A DNA stretch of 16,735 nt from Oscillospiraceae bacterium (GTDB lineage Bacteria; Bacillota; Clostridia; Oscillospirales; Oscillospiraceae), in NCBI GenBank assembly GCA_016297855.1, contig JAEDFW010000028.1, positions 1 through 16,735 of the forward strand, read 5' to 3'. The stretch's first letter is position 1; each line of letters begins with the position of its first letter. The notes beneath the pieces were generated by a model. It ran no database searches. It had not been told where the DNA came from and was given only the letters and a program-made list of their open reading frames with translations. Below are positions 5,639 to 14,476 of this stretch, piece by piece. The position numbers were made by a program, and so were the translations under genes.

Positions 5639-8600
5639 ATGCTGCATCTGATCTGCGGCCCCGACCGGCTGCAAAACTCTGATACAATCATCGCGCGTAT
5701 CTGCACGCGTGCCAGACAGGGCGTAGAGAACCAGATTCTCATTGTGCCGGAGCAGTTCTCACACGAGACCGAGCGTGCACTGTGCGCCGCAGGCGGCGAT
5801 ACGATCAGCCGCTATGCTGAGGTGCTCAGTTTCACGCGCCTTTCCAGCCGCGTGGGCAGTATTCATGGCGGCGTTTGCGAGGAATATCTGGACAAGGGCG
5901 GCAGACTTCTCACCGTTTACCGCGCAGCGCAGCAGGTGATGCACGAGATGCGCTACTTTGCCGCAGCGCTTACACGAGCCGAGTTTTTGCAGCGACTTGG
6001 TGCGGCGTTTGAGGAATTTCTCAGTTATGAGCTGCCGCCACAGGCACTTTTGGACGCGGCCGGGCAACTCACAGGTCAGTTCGCGCAGAAGACAATGGAG
6101 TTGGGACTTTTGTATGAGAGCTATCTGGCGGTCTGCGCCAGTTCGCGCAGCGATCCGGTCACAAGACTCTCTCGGCTTGCCAAAACGCTTCTTGACGTGC
6201 CATATGCGGAAAACCGCATCTTTTATCTCGACGGCTTCAGTGATTTTACGGGCGCGGAGCTGCAGATTATATCGTCGCTATTGACCGTTTCCGGTGAGGT
6301 GCAGATCGCGCTCACGACCGACGGCAGCAAAAAGGCCGTGTTTCAGACGGCAAACGAGACCGCGCGGCAGCTCGTTCAGCTGGCGCGGTCGCTGGACGTG
6401 CAGACGCAGACAGAAACGCAGGGCATGAGCCCGGTGCGTTCGGATGCGGTGCGTTTCTGGCTGACGACGCTGTTTTCCGGTGGTGAGGCCGTATGGGAAG
6501 CGGAACAGAACGAAATAAGTTTACATAATGCAAACAATTTGGACGGCGAGTGCGCCTATGCCGCCGATACGATTCGCCGTCTGACGCGCGAAGGGCTTCG
6601 CTATCGCGATATCTGCGTGGCTGTGACTGACGAAGCCCGCTATGAGCCGGCGTTGCGGGCGCTGTTGGCAAGGGCAGGTATTCCTGCGTTTTTCGCAGGA
6701 AACAAGGATTTGTGCGGTTTGCCGCTGATTAGCTTTGTATTGGCGGCCCTGCGTGCGGCGGAGCGGTTTGATACAGACGACGTGCTGCAGTTCATCAAAT
6801 CCGGCTATGGCCCCGTTCCGCTTGAGACTGCCGACCGGCTGGAACAGTACGCGCATGTGTGGAACATTCGCGGCATGGCGTGGCAGCAGCCATGGCGGCT
6901 GCATCCGCGCGGGTTCGGGCAGCAGTGGACGGACGCAGACAAGAAAACGATCGAACAGCTTGAATTCTGGCGCGAGTCGGCGATCTCGCCGCTCGTGCTG
7001 CTGCGGGAGGATCTGCATCAGGCAAAGACGGTTGGCGATCAGCTGCGCGCGCTTACAGCGTTTTTCACGCGCATCCAGCTGCGTGAAACGCTGCAGACAC
7101 AGACGCAGACGCTTTATGACCGCGGCGATGCGCAGCGTGCACAGCAGACCGAGCAGCTGTATGATATTCTTGTCGCCGCAATGGAGCAGACGAACCGTGT
7201 GCTGGGCGACATTCCGATGGAGATTGGACAGTTCACACAGCTGTTTTCACTGCTGCTTGGCTGTTATCAGGTGGGCAGCATCCCGGCAGCAAGCGACGAG
7301 GTACATGTCGGCCCGCTCTCTGCCATGCGCCACAGAAGAGCCGAGGCGCTCATCGTGCTCGGTGCGGAAGAGGAAAAGCTGCCCGCGTTTGCGCCGCAAA
7401 TCGGAATTTTGACCGATGACGAACGGCAGAAGCTGCTATCCATGGGCCTGGGCCTGGCGCCATCGCAGCAGCAGCGGTTGGAGCGTGAGCTGGGGTGGGT
7501 TTACGGCGCATTCAGCGCGGCAAAGTCCCGCGCGGTTTTGTGCTGTGCAGCGGATACGCCATCGTTCCTGTTTACAAAAACCGGTGCGATGTTTCCGCAG
7601 ACGTGCGTCACGGGAGCGGAGGATGTGCTGTTTTTACCGGACGTTTCTGGTGTGGCGGCGGCTGTGGTACATACGGGTATGCTCGATGCACCCTGGCTGG
7701 ATGGTGCGCTTCTGCAGCCTGCGCAGACGCTTGCTGCGCGCTGCGGGTATGAATTTACGCCGCTGAACGCGGAGACGGTGCATGGACTCTATGGCCGCGA
7801 GGTGCAGCTGTCCGCATCAAGGATTGACAAGTTTTCGGCCTGCCGGCTTGCGTATTTTTTCCGCTATGGGCTGAAGGCAGAGCCGTGGAAACAGGCGAAG
7901 ATCGACGCGCCGGTATTTGGCACGTTTGTCCACTATGTGCTCGAGTGCACCGTGCGAGACGTGATGGAGCAGGGCGGCTTTGCAGCGGTGTCCGGACAGC
8001 AGGTGCAGCAGATTGCGCAACGATATATTGACGGCTATGCTGCGCAGTATCTGCAGGATATCCAGAATCAGCCCGAGCGGTACGCGTACCTGTTTTCGCG
8101 CAATTTGGAGGAGGTGCAGGCTGTGGTGGCCGACGTAGCCGCCGAGCTGCGGCAGAGTGCGTTTTTGCCTGCCGCCGAGGAACTTGCTTTTTCTGCTGAT
8201 GGTGCGCTGCCGCCGGTGCGTGTGCAGACAACGGAGGGTACGGGCGTGGTATCCGGCTTCGTCGATCGCGTGGACGTGTTCGAGCAGAACGGAGTGCAGT
8301 ATTACCGTGTGGTTGACTATAAAACGGGCGGCAAGGAGTTCGACTACGCTGATATTCTGCTCGGTGAAGGGCTGCAGATGCTCATCTATCTCTTCGCACT
8401 CAAAACGGCAGGCAAAGACGGCGCGGCTCAGCCTGCAGGTGTGCTCTACGTACCGGCCAAATACCCCATGCAGCGGTTGGAACCCGGTATGGATGAGACG
8501 CAGGCCGAGGCTGTACGTGCAAAGACGCTGCGGCGAAAGGGACTGGTTCTTTCCGATGATATGGTGCTTGCGGCGATGGACGAAGCTTTCACCGATGGGC

Positions 8601-8905
8601 GGTATCTGCCGGTAAAGGAGAAAAAGGACGGCACGCTGACAGGAGATGTGGCAGACCGGGCGCAGCTTTTGCAGCTTGAGCGCTTTGTTTCGCAGAAGCT
8701 GGCAGAGCTGACGCGGCAGATGCTGCAAGGCAAGGTTGCGCCGAATCCCGTCATTCGCGGTCCAATGCAGGGCTCATGCCAGTTCTGCGATTATGCACAC
8801 GCGTGCCACAAGGATGCGTGCCGTCATGAAAACCGCTACATCAAGTCCGTATCAGCAGAGAAATTCTGGAAGACGCTGGAGAAACAGGAGGAGAGCCATG
8901 GCTGA
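5639..8905 (+). CDS. addB: ATP-dependent helicase/deoxyribonuclease subunit B (AddB/RexB)
   Basis: AddB is the partner of AddA in the helicase-nuclease that resects double-strand ends for recombination. It carries an inactive helicase fold with Chi recognition and one of the two RecB-type nuclease domains. The 1088-residue product shows the family N-terminus (ILIVPEQFSHETERAL), the nuclease motif V-V-D-Y-K-T (catalytic Asp893, Lys895) with G-T-F-V-H upstream and the downstream E-G-L-Q-M-L-I-Y motif. Four Cys form the expected [4Fe-4S] site: Cys735, Cys1047, Cys1050 and Cys1056 (C-x2-C-x5-C at the C-terminus). The N-terminal nucleotide-binding loop is odd: where homologues read G-R-x-G-S-G-K-T, this one reads GPDRLQNSDT and lacks the Walker A Lys. 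The gene overlaps addA by 8 nt. Confidence 0.93.
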   Translation: MLHLICGPDRLQNSDTIIARICTRARQGVENQILIVPEQFSHETERALCAAGGDTISRYAEVLSFTRLSSRVGSIHGGVCEEYLDKGGRLLTVYRAAQQVMHEMRYFAAALTRAEFLQRLGAAFEEFLSYELPPQALLDAAGQLTGQFAQKTMELGLLYESYLAVCASSRSDPVTRLSRLAKTLLDVPYAENRIFYLDGFSDFTGAELQIISSLLTVSGEVQIALTTDGSKKAVFQTANETARQLVQLARSLDVQTQTETQGMSPVRSDAVRFWLTTLFSGGEAVWEAEQNEISLHNANNLDGECAYAADTIRRLTREGLRYRDICVAVTDEARYEPALRALLARAGIPAFFAGNKDLCGLPLISFVLAALRAAERFDTDDVLQFIKSGYGPVPLETADRLEQYAHVWNIRGMAWQQPWRLHPRGFGQQWTDADKKTIEQLEFWRESAISPLVLLREDLHQAKTVGDQLRALTAFFTRIQLRETLQTQTQTLYDRGDAQRAQQTEQLYDILVAAMEQTNRVLGDIPMEIGQFTQLFSLLLGCYQVGSIPAASDEVHVGPLSAMRHRRAEALIVLGAEEEKLPAFAPQIGILTDDERQKLLSMGLGLAPSQQQRLERELGWVYGAFSAAKSRAVLCCAADTPSFLFTKTGAMFPQTCVTGAEDVLFLPDVSGVAAAVVHTGMLDAPWLDGALLQPAQTLAARCGYEFTPLNAETVHGLYGREVQLSASRIDKFSACRLAYFFRYGLKAEPWKQAKIDAPVFGTFVHYVLECTVRDVMEQGGFAAVSGQQVQQIAQRYIDGYAAQYLQDIQNQPERYAYLFSRNLEEVQAVVADVAAELRQSAFLPAAEELAFSADGALPPVRVQTTEGTGVVSGFVDRVDVFEQNGVQYYRVVDYKTGGKEFDYADILLGEGLQMLIYLFALKTAGKDGAAQPAGVLYVPAKYPMQRLEPGMDETQAEAVRAKTLRRKGLVLSDDMVLAAMDEAFTDGRYLPVKEKKDGTLTGDVADRAQLLQLERFVSQKLAELTRQMLQGKVAPNPVIRGPMQGSCQFCDYAHACHKDACRHENRYIKSVSAEKFWKTLEKQEESHG

Positions 8906-11900
8906 GATACGTTTGACTGCTGCGCAGCAGGCAGTCGTTGACAATACAGGCGGCGCGCTTCTTGTCAGCGCGGCGGCAGGCTCTGGAAAGACAAAGGTAC
9001 TTGTCGAGCGGCTGCTCGCGCGTGTCTGCGATGATGATTCCCCTGCCAACATCGATGAATTTTTAATCATCACCTACACCAAGGCGGCAGCCTCCGAGCT
9101 TCGCGGCAAAATTGCTTCGGAGCTTGGAAAACGGCTTGCTGCGCAGCCGGAAAACCGCCATCTGCAGCGGCAGATGACAAGACTCTATCTGACGCAGATC
9201 TCCACAGTGCATGCGTTCTGCACCTCAATTCTGCGCGCCTACGCGCACCTTCTGGACATTCCGGCGGATTTCCGCGTGGCAGAGGAACATGAAGCGCTGG
9301 TGCTGCGGCAGCAGGTGCTGTCCGACCTGCTCACGGACTGCTATGCGAGCCGCGACGAACGCAGCAACATCATCCAGACTATTGATAAGCTGGGCTATGG
9401 GCGCGATGATACACGGCTCTCGGCTGTGCTGCTGCCGGTTTATGACGCAATGCGCTGCCGTGTCGATCCCAAGGCTTGGCTGCGCGAGTGCCGTGAGGCA
9501 TACGAGTTTGGCGGCGATACCCGCGCCGAGGACACCATCTGGGGAAAATATCTGATCGGGCAGCTCCAAAAAACGCTCCGGGCGGCAGAGTGTGCCCTTC
9601 AGGAAGGACTGTCACTGCTTGCTTTGGACGAAACACTGACGGAAAAATACGCGCCTGTGTTTGAAGAGAATCTGCAGCAGGTGGAGTCGATGCTCAAAAA
9701 ATCAAGCTGGGACGCAATATTTGAGGGTAAAATCATGTCCTTCGGACGGCTTCCACCCATCCGCAACTGCGGCGCGCCGGTTGATAAGCAGAAGGCGCAG
9801 ACGCTGCGCGCAAACGCACTGGACGCCATTCGCGCCGCGCAAGGGTGCTTCTATGCTTCGTCTGAGACCGTGATGCGCGATCTTATCAGCACGGCAGGGC
9901 CGATCCACGGCCTTCTGGAGCTGCTGAAGGAATTTGACGAACGATACCGCGCCGAAAAACGGCGGAAGAAGCTGCTTGATTTTTCCGACCTTGAACACGA
10001 GGCCATCCGGCTTCTTGTGCAGCCTGATACGAACCGGCCAACAGAGGCCGCGCGTGAGATTGCGGCAATGTACCGTCAGGTCATGGTCGATGAGTATCAG
10101 GACTCCAACGCCGTGCAGGAGCGTATTTTTGAGGCGGTGTCACAAAACGGGAAGAACCGATTCATGGTCGGCGACGTGAAGCAGTCGATCTACCGTTTCC
10201 GGCTGGCAGATCCCGGGATTTTTCTGCAAAAATATGAGCAGTATCCCATGTATACGGAAGCAGACCCAGACGAGCCGCGCAAAATTCTGCTACAGGAGAA
10301 TTTTCGCTCACGGCCGGAAATTTTGCAGGCCGTGAACGACGTGTTTTCTCTTGTTATGAGCCGAGAAGCGGCAGAGCTTGACTACGGTGAATCAGAACGC
10401 CTGCGCGCCGGACGGGTTTTTCCTGCCACGCCGCAGACAAAGGTGGAACTGCATTGCATCGATCTTGACATTGCTGTCGGCGAAGATGAGGCAGATGCCG
10501 AAAAGGCCGAGGAAGAGGCCGGTTTCGTGGCGTGGAGAATCGAACAGCTTCTGCAAGACAGTACGATAATCGCCGATGGCGACAGCCTTCGGCCGGCGCG
10601 CGCGGGCGATATTGCAATCCTGATGCGATCTCCGGGAAGTCTTGCGCAGAGATACCAGCGGGCGCTTTCCCGGCGCGGCATCGCCAGCGTCAGTGACCGC
10701 GGCGGCAGCATCCTTGATACCACCGAGGTTGAGGTTTTGTGCGCGATTCTATCCATCATCGATAACCCCCATCAGGACATTCCGCTCATCACTGCTATGG
10801 CAAGTCAGGTGTTCGGATTCACGCCGGATGAACTGGCGCAGCCGCGCACCGTGCAGCGAACGGGAGATTATTTCGAGTGTATCCGTACATATGAACAGAA
10901 ATCTGAGAAACTGCGGAGTTTCCTTTCCTGGCTGGATGCGGCGCGTGCGCAGATGCAATGGCAGAGCCTGATCGAACTGATCGACGCCGTGCTGCAGCAG
11001 ACTGGGCTGCAGGACGTTTACGCTGCTATGCCGGATGGCGCGCAGCGGGCAAAAAATATCGCGGCGTTCCGCGAACTTGCCACCTCGTTTGAGACGGGCG
11101 GAGCCAAAACGCTTGCTGCGTTCAACGAATATCTGGCCGGACTGCGTGAGCAGGGAATTAGCGTACTGCCGCCGCAGTCGGACGCGGGAATGGACGCGGT
11201 CCGAATTATGAGCATACACAAGTCCAAAGGACTGGAATTTCCGATCGTATTTCTGGCCGATCTTTCGCGGCAGATGAACCTGCAGGACAACACGGCTGGC
11301 GTACTTCTTGACAGTGAGCTGCTCATCGGCGCGAATGTAGTGGATACCGGAAAAAAGTACTACTATCCCAGCGCAGCGCGTATGGCCATTCAGCAGCGCA
11401 AAACGGCGCAGACCGTCGCAGAAGAACTGCGCGTATTATATGTGGCGATGACGCGCGCGAAAGAGATGCTCATCATGAGCTATTGTTCGAAAGCGCTTGT
11501 TTCAACGCTCAAAAAGTGGGGCGGCACTGTTTCAGAGCCGATCAGAGCTGAGGTTGCTGCATCCGTGCGGCGAATGGGTGACTGGGTGCTGCTGGCAGCG
11601 CTCTGCAGAACAGAGGCAGGAGAACTGTTTGCAGCGGCAGGGGAGAATGACGTCAGTCGCATCTGGCCGGATGTTTGGAAAATCAGACTCCACAGCGCTG
11701 CCGCGCTTCGTCGTGAAACTGCCGGTGCGGCGGCGCAGATCAAGCCAGAAGCAGGAAAGATGCCGCTGCGTGAGTCTGTGGAACAGGCGCTCTCATTCCG
11801 ATACGCATATCCTGCGGCGACAAAGGTGCCGTCAAAGCTGACGGCCACACAGCTCAAGGGAAGGCTTCTGGACGAGGAAGCGGCTGAGCAGGCCACGCAG

Positions 11901-12464
11901 ATGCAGAGAATGCATAAGCACCGCTGGATGGAGCCGAGCTTTTTGCCGGAAAAGCCGATGACAGCCGCCCAGCGCGGCAGCGCCACACATCTTTTCATGC
12001 AGTTCGTGCGCTATGAGATGTGTACGAGCATGGAGGGGATTGAGGCGGAGCTGGATCGTCTGCAGCGCGATCGTTTTTTGACCGTGCATCAGGCGCAGGC
12101 TGTGGACCGGGAGAAAATCCTCACGCTGTTTACCGGCACGTTTGGCAGGAGAATTCTGGCCGCGAGGAACGTCAGGAGAGAATTCAAATTCTCCATTCTG
12201 GTCGACGCGGCGCGCTATGTACCGGATGCCGGCGAGGAGCGGCTCATGCTGCAGGGGGTGGTCGACTGCTTCTGGCAGGAGTCCGGCGGCCTTGTGATCG
12301 TGGACTTCAAAACAGACCGGGTAGGCGGTGACGCGGCGTCGCGCGCGGCACAGTACGCACCGCAGCTGACGGCCTATGCAGAAGCGCTGAGCAGAATCTA
12401 CCAGCTGCCGGTCAGGCAGACGTATCTGTATTTCTTTGATACCGGCGAAGCAATCGAACTGTAA
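8898..12464 (+). CDS. addA: ATP-dependent helicase/nuclease subunit A (AddA/RexA)
   Basis: AddA is the active UvrD-like 3'-5' helicase and second nuclease of the AddAB complex. The 1188-residue product has the SF1A motifs in order: Walker A SAAAGSGKT (24-32), motif Ia (FLIITYTKAAASELRGKI), Walker B with D-E-Y-Q-D (398-402), motif III GDVKQSIYRFR, motif IV ENFRSRPEIL, motif V IMSIHKSKGLEFPIVFL and motif VI LRVLYVAMTRAKE. The C-terminal RecB-type nuclease carries GSATHLF and V-I-V-D-F-K-T-D (Asp1136, Lys1138) followed by Q-Y-A-P-Q-L. The ATG at 8898 is preceded by AGGAGG at 6-nt spacing, and ATGGCTGA overlaps the addB stop, so the longer open frame upstream is not used. All catalytic motifs look intact. 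Confidence 0.96.
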   Translation: MAEIRLTAAQQAVVDNTGGALLVSAAAGSGKTKVLVERLLARVCDDDSPANIDEFLIITYTKAAASELRGKIASELGKRLAAQPENRHLQRQMTRLYLTQISTVHAFCTSILRAYAHLLDIPADFRVAEEHEALVLRQQVLSDLLTDCYASRDERSNIIQTIDKLGYGRDDTRLSAVLLPVYDAMRCRVDPKAWLRECREAYEFGGDTRAEDTIWGKYLIGQLQKTLRAAECALQEGLSLLALDETLTEKYAPVFEENLQQVESMLKKSSWDAIFEGKIMSFGRLPPIRNCGAPVDKQKAQTLRANALDAIRAAQGCFYASSETVMRDLISTAGPIHGLLELLKEFDERYRAEKRRKKLLDFSDLEHEAIRLLVQPDTNRPTEAAREIAAMYRQVMVDEYQDSNAVQERIFEAVSQNGKNRFMVGDVKQSIYRFRLADPGIFLQKYEQYPMYTEADPDEPRKILLQENFRSRPEILQAVNDVFSLVMSREAAELDYGESERLRAGRVFPATPQTKVELHCIDLDIAVGEDEADAEKAEEEAGFVAWRIEQLLQDSTIIADGDSLRPARAGDIAILMRSPGSLAQRYQRALSRRGIASVSDRGGSILDTTEVEVLCAILSIIDNPHQDIPLITAMASQVFGFTPDELAQPRTVQRTGDYFECIRTYEQKSEKLRSFLSWLDAARAQMQWQSLIELIDAVLQQTGLQDVYAAMPDGAQRAKNIAAFRELATSFETGGAKTLAAFNEYLAGLREQGISVLPPQSDAGMDAVRIMSIHKSKGLEFPIVFLADLSRQMNLQDNTAGVLLDSELLIGANVVDTGKKYYYPSAARMAIQQRKTAQTVAEELRVLYVAMTRAKEMLIMSYCSKALVSTLKKWGGTVSEPIRAEVAASVRRMGDWVLLAALCRTEAGELFAAAGENDVSRIWPDVWKIRLHSAAALRRETAGAAAQIKPEAGKMPLRESVEQALSFRYAYPAATKVPSKLTATQLKGRLLDEEAAEQATQMQRMHKHRWMEPSFLPEKPMTAAQRGSATHLFMQFVRYEMCTSMEGIEAELDRLQRDRFLTVHQAQAVDREKILTLFTGTFGRRILAARNVRREFKFSILVDAARYVPDAGEERLMLQGVVDCFWQESGGLVIVDFKTDRVGGDAASRAAQYAPQLTAYAEALSRIYQLPVRQTYLYFFDTGEAIEL

Positions 12465-12502
12465 AAATGACCGCTGCAAAGAGCATCTTTGCAGCGGTCA
12501 TT
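12463..12502. terminator. Two-way terminator between addA and the Asn/Gln-rich gene
   Basis: Perfect 17-bp arms at 12466-12482 and 12486-12502 enclose a 3-nt loop. The run of five A at 12463-12467, which begins in the addA stop codon, gives a U-tract on the minus strand, so it terminates the small minus gene best. No T-tract follows on the plus strand, so for addA it is a weaker terminator. Confidence 0.8.
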
Positions 12503-12507
12503 GGTGA

Positions 12508-12648
12508 TTAGCGGCGGTCCTGTGTGTTGTTCTTGTTCTGATTGTTATTCTGGGTACGATTCTGGTTGTTGTTCTGATTTTGATTGCTGTTCTTGTTCTG
12601 ATTGCTGTTCTGATTCCGGTTCTGGGTATTGTTATTCTGCGTATTCAT
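12508..12648 (-). CDS. 46-residue Asn/Gln-rich protein, probably spore-specific
   Basis: The ATG at 12648 has a very good ribosome binding site (GGAGG, 7-nt spacing) on the minus strand, so the 28-residue in-frame extension is rejected. The protein has 22 Asn and 10 Gln out of 46, six Lys/Arg, a single acidic residue, no Cys, and no hydrophobic residue after Met1. Most of it is an irregular N-Q-N-x pattern. It is hydrophilic, basic and surely disordered. I do not recognise a family. In composition it recalls small acid-soluble spore proteins, especially the gamma type, and the exact sigma-G consensus upstream fits a forespore product, but it lacks the known SASP signatures I could check by eye. 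It has its own terminator. Confidence 0.7.
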   Translation of the reverse strand: MNTQNNNTQNRNQNSNQNKNSNQNQNNNQNRTQNNNQNKNNTQDRR

Positions 12649-12688
12649 GATTTGTCCTCCAAAATTGGATTGCGGAAAACCGCAGCAA

Positions 12689-12717
12689 TAGCATGCCACG
12701 CAGAAATGAAAATATTC
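12689..12717 (-). promoter_or_regulatory. Sigma-G promoter of the Asn/Gln-rich gene
   Basis: On the minus strand GAATA (12717-12713) fits GHATR and CATGCTA (12695-12689) fits CATnHTA exactly, with a 17-nt spacer. Both boxes and the spacing match the published Bacillus subtilis sigma-G consensus as I know it. The start would be near 12682, giving a leader of about 34 nt with the GGAGG at its end. Confidence 0.65.
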
Positions 12718-12742
12718 AAAGTGAATAAACATTTTTTGTATA

Positions 12743-12801
12743 AAATGAAAAAGGCAGGCAGCCCAGTTACCGTTACTGAAAACGGTGACTGGGCTGCCTG
12801 C
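12743..12801 (-). terminator. Rho-independent terminator of glpK
   Basis: Arms of 21 nt at 12754-12774 and 12781-12801 pair throughout, apart from one G-U or A-C position depending on the strand, around a 6-nt loop. On the minus strand the stem is followed by CTTTTTCATTTT. It separates glpK from the sigma-G promoter of the small gene downstream. Confidence 0.92.
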
Positions 12802-12828
12802 ATGATTTCCGCTGGGTGCAGAAGGGCG

Positions 12829-14325
12829 CTATTCGCTCTTTTCCCAGCCGTAGGCGCACTTGACGGCTCGGTCCCAGCCGCGGATGCGCGCTTCACGCAC
12901 CGCAGGGTCGATGTTTGGCTCAAATACGCGGTCGATCGAGCAATTGCGCACAACGTCATCAAGGCTCTTCCAGTACCCGACGGCAAGTCCCGCCAGATAT
13001 GCTGCGCCCATCGCTGTGGACTCCACACAGGTGGGGCGGATGACCGGCGCACCGATGATATCTGCCTGCGTCTGCATGATGTAGTTGTTGGCACTCGCGC
13101 CGCCGTCAGCCTTCAGTGCGGCAAGCTCGATTCCGGAATCAGCGCGCATGGCTGTGAGTACGTCGTTTACCTGATAGGCAAGAGAGTCCAGCGTGGCGCG
13201 GATGATGTGATACTTATTGCACCCGCGTGTGAGGCCCACGATCACACCGCGCGCATATTGATCCCAATGCGGCGCGCCAAGGCCCGTGAATGCCGGCACG
13301 ACGTAGCAGCCGTTGGTGTCGGGCACCTTTTTGGCCATGTACTCCGAGTCCTGCGCAGACTCAATAAGCTTCATTTCGTCGCGCAGCCACTGGATGGCCG
13401 CGCCGGCGATAAAGATCGAGCCTTCCAGCGCATATTCAACCTTTCCGTCAATGCCCCACGCGATAGTTGTAACAAGGCCGTTTTTGGAAAATACGGGCGT
13501 CTCGCCGGTATTCATGAGCAAAAAGCAGCCCGTGCCGTAGGTGTTTTTTGCCTCGCCGGGCATAAAGCAGGTTTGACCAAAGAGCGCCGCCTGCTGATCG
13601 CCCGCCGCACCTGCGATGGGAATCTCGCCGCCAAGCAGCTGCGGTGCAGAACAACCGAACAGACCGCTGGACGGAAGGGGAGTCGGCAGCATACATGCAG
13701 GGATATCCAGTTCTTTCAGGATATCTTCGTCCCATTTCAGCGTGGTGATGTTAAAGAGCATCGTGCGCGACGCATTGGAGTAGTCCGTTGCGTGCACCTT
13801 GCCGCCGGTGAGCTTCCAGATGAGCCAGGTTTCGACCGTGCCGAACAGCAGCTCTCCGCGCTCGGCTCTGGCGCGCACGCCGGGCACGTTCTCTAAAATC
13901 CAGCGCAGCTTGGTGCCGGAAAAATATGCATCGATAACAAGACCTGTTTTCTGACGAAAGACTTCCGTAAGGCCTTTTGCTTTCAGACTGTCGCAGTATT
14001 CGCTCGTCCGGCGGCACTGCCAGACGATGGCGCGGCAGACCGGTTCGCCGGTCTGCTTATCCCAGACAATGGTCGTCTCGCGCTGGTTTGTGATGCCAAT
14101 GGCGGCAATGTCCGACGCGCACGCGCCGATTTTCTGCATTGCCTCGACCGCAACGCCAAGAAGTGTAGCCCAAATCTCATTTGCGTCGTGTTCGACCCAG
14201 CCTGGCTGAGGAAAAAACTGTGTGAACTCGTTCTGTGCGACGCTGCACATATTGCCCGCCTGGTCAAAGAGGATACAGCGGTTGGACGTCGTGCCGGAAT
14301 CGAGCGCCATGATATATTTTGCCAT
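12829..14325 (-). CDS. glpK: Glycerol kinase
   Basis: Glycerol kinase (FGGY family) makes glycerol 3-phosphate from glycerol and ATP in the cytosol. The 498-residue product is full length and nearly collinear with known GlpK. It shows the N-terminal phosphate loop D-S-G-T-T-S-N-R (9-16), ITNQRETT, the [14 protein letters not shown] motif, TYGTGCF, and the C-terminal [13 protein letters not shown] nucleotide-binding motif. The loop just before [11 protein letters not shown] reads [11 protein letters not shown] and has no His, so the residue that PEP-dependent HPr phosphorylates in enterococcal and bacillar enzymes appears absent. The ATG has AGGAGGAGG upstream. No facilitator (glpF) or glycerol-phosphate oxidase/dehydrogenase gene is adjacent, so it is a single-gene unit with its own promoter, leader and terminator. 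Confidence 0.97.
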   Translation of the reverse strand: MAKYIMALDSGTTSNRCILFDQAGNMCSVAQNEFTQFFPQPGWVEHDANEIWATLLGVAVEAMQKIGACASDIAAIGITNQRETTIVWDKQTGEPVCRAIVWQCRRTSEYCDSLKAKGLTEVFRQKTGLVIDAYFSGTKLRWILENVPGVRARAERGELLFGTVETWLIWKLTGGKVHATDYSNASRTMLFNITTLKWDEDILKELDIPACMLPTPLPSSGLFGCSAPQLLGGEIPIAGAAGDQQAALFGQTCFMPGEAKNTYGTGCFLLMNTGETPVFSKNGLVTTIAWGIDGKVEYALEGSIFIAGAAIQWLRDEMKLIESAQDSEYMAKKVPDTNGCYVVPAFTGLGAPHWDQYARGVIVGLTRGCNKYHIIRATLDSLAYQVNDVLTAMRADSGIELAALKADGGASANNYIMQTQADIIGAPVIRPTCVESTAMGAAYLAGLAVGYWKSLDDVVRNCSIDRVFEPNIDPAVREARIRGWDRAVKCAYGWEKSE

Positions 14326-14397
14326 AGGACCTCCTCCTCTACATCGCCGGACGGCGCACGGCCGAAGGCGTTTTAGAATTGTGATGCCTCTGATATG

Positions 14398-14450
14398 AAA
14401 AGAGCGCAGAAACCGCGCCGGCCCAATCCAGCCGTATCTGTTCTGCTCTC
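14398..14450 (-). promoter_or_regulatory. Terminator-like hairpin in the glpK leader (possible attenuator)
   Basis: On the minus strand GAGAGCAGAA (14450-14441) pairs with TTCTGCGCTC (14411-14402), with one A/G mismatch, and is followed directly by TTTT (14401-14398). A small CGGC/GCCG stem lies in the loop. It starts about 18 nt after the predicted transcription start and ends about 70 nt before the ATG. Two short GC-rich stems lie between it and the ribosome binding site. The U-tract is short, so it may be only a structured leader. Confidence 0.4.
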
Positions 14451-14462
14451 GCCTGCATCCGT

Positions 14463-14476
14463 ATGAACAAGTTCAT
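14463..14476. promoter_or_regulatory. Operator-like palindrome at the glpK start site
   Basis: ATGAAC-AA-GTTCAT is a perfect dyad with 6-bp arms. It overlaps the end of the -10 box and covers the predicted +1 near 14468, a position where a bound repressor would block the polymerase. The sequence does not match a regulator I can name. Confidence 0.4.

Noticed and set aside
6681..6701. Perfect 8-bp inverted repeat TTCCTGCG-N5-CGCAGGAA
   Set aside because: It lies inside the addB coding region, encodes an ordinary stretch (IPAFFAG) and has no flanking signal. I treat it as chance.
7817..8728. 303-codon open frame on the minus strand
   Set aside because: It is antisense to the conserved nuclease domain of addB and has no start signals or recognisable domain.
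12520..12645. Repeated TTCTG/TTGTT units resembling a short repeat array
   Set aside because: The repeats are irregular and are explained by Asn/Gln codon runs in the minus-strand small gene. There are no spacers of constant length, so this is not CRISPR.
12580..13896. 438-codon open frame on the plus strand
   Set aside because: It runs antisense to the small Asn/Gln-rich gene, through the glpK terminator and deep into glpK. The composition is that of a shadow frame.
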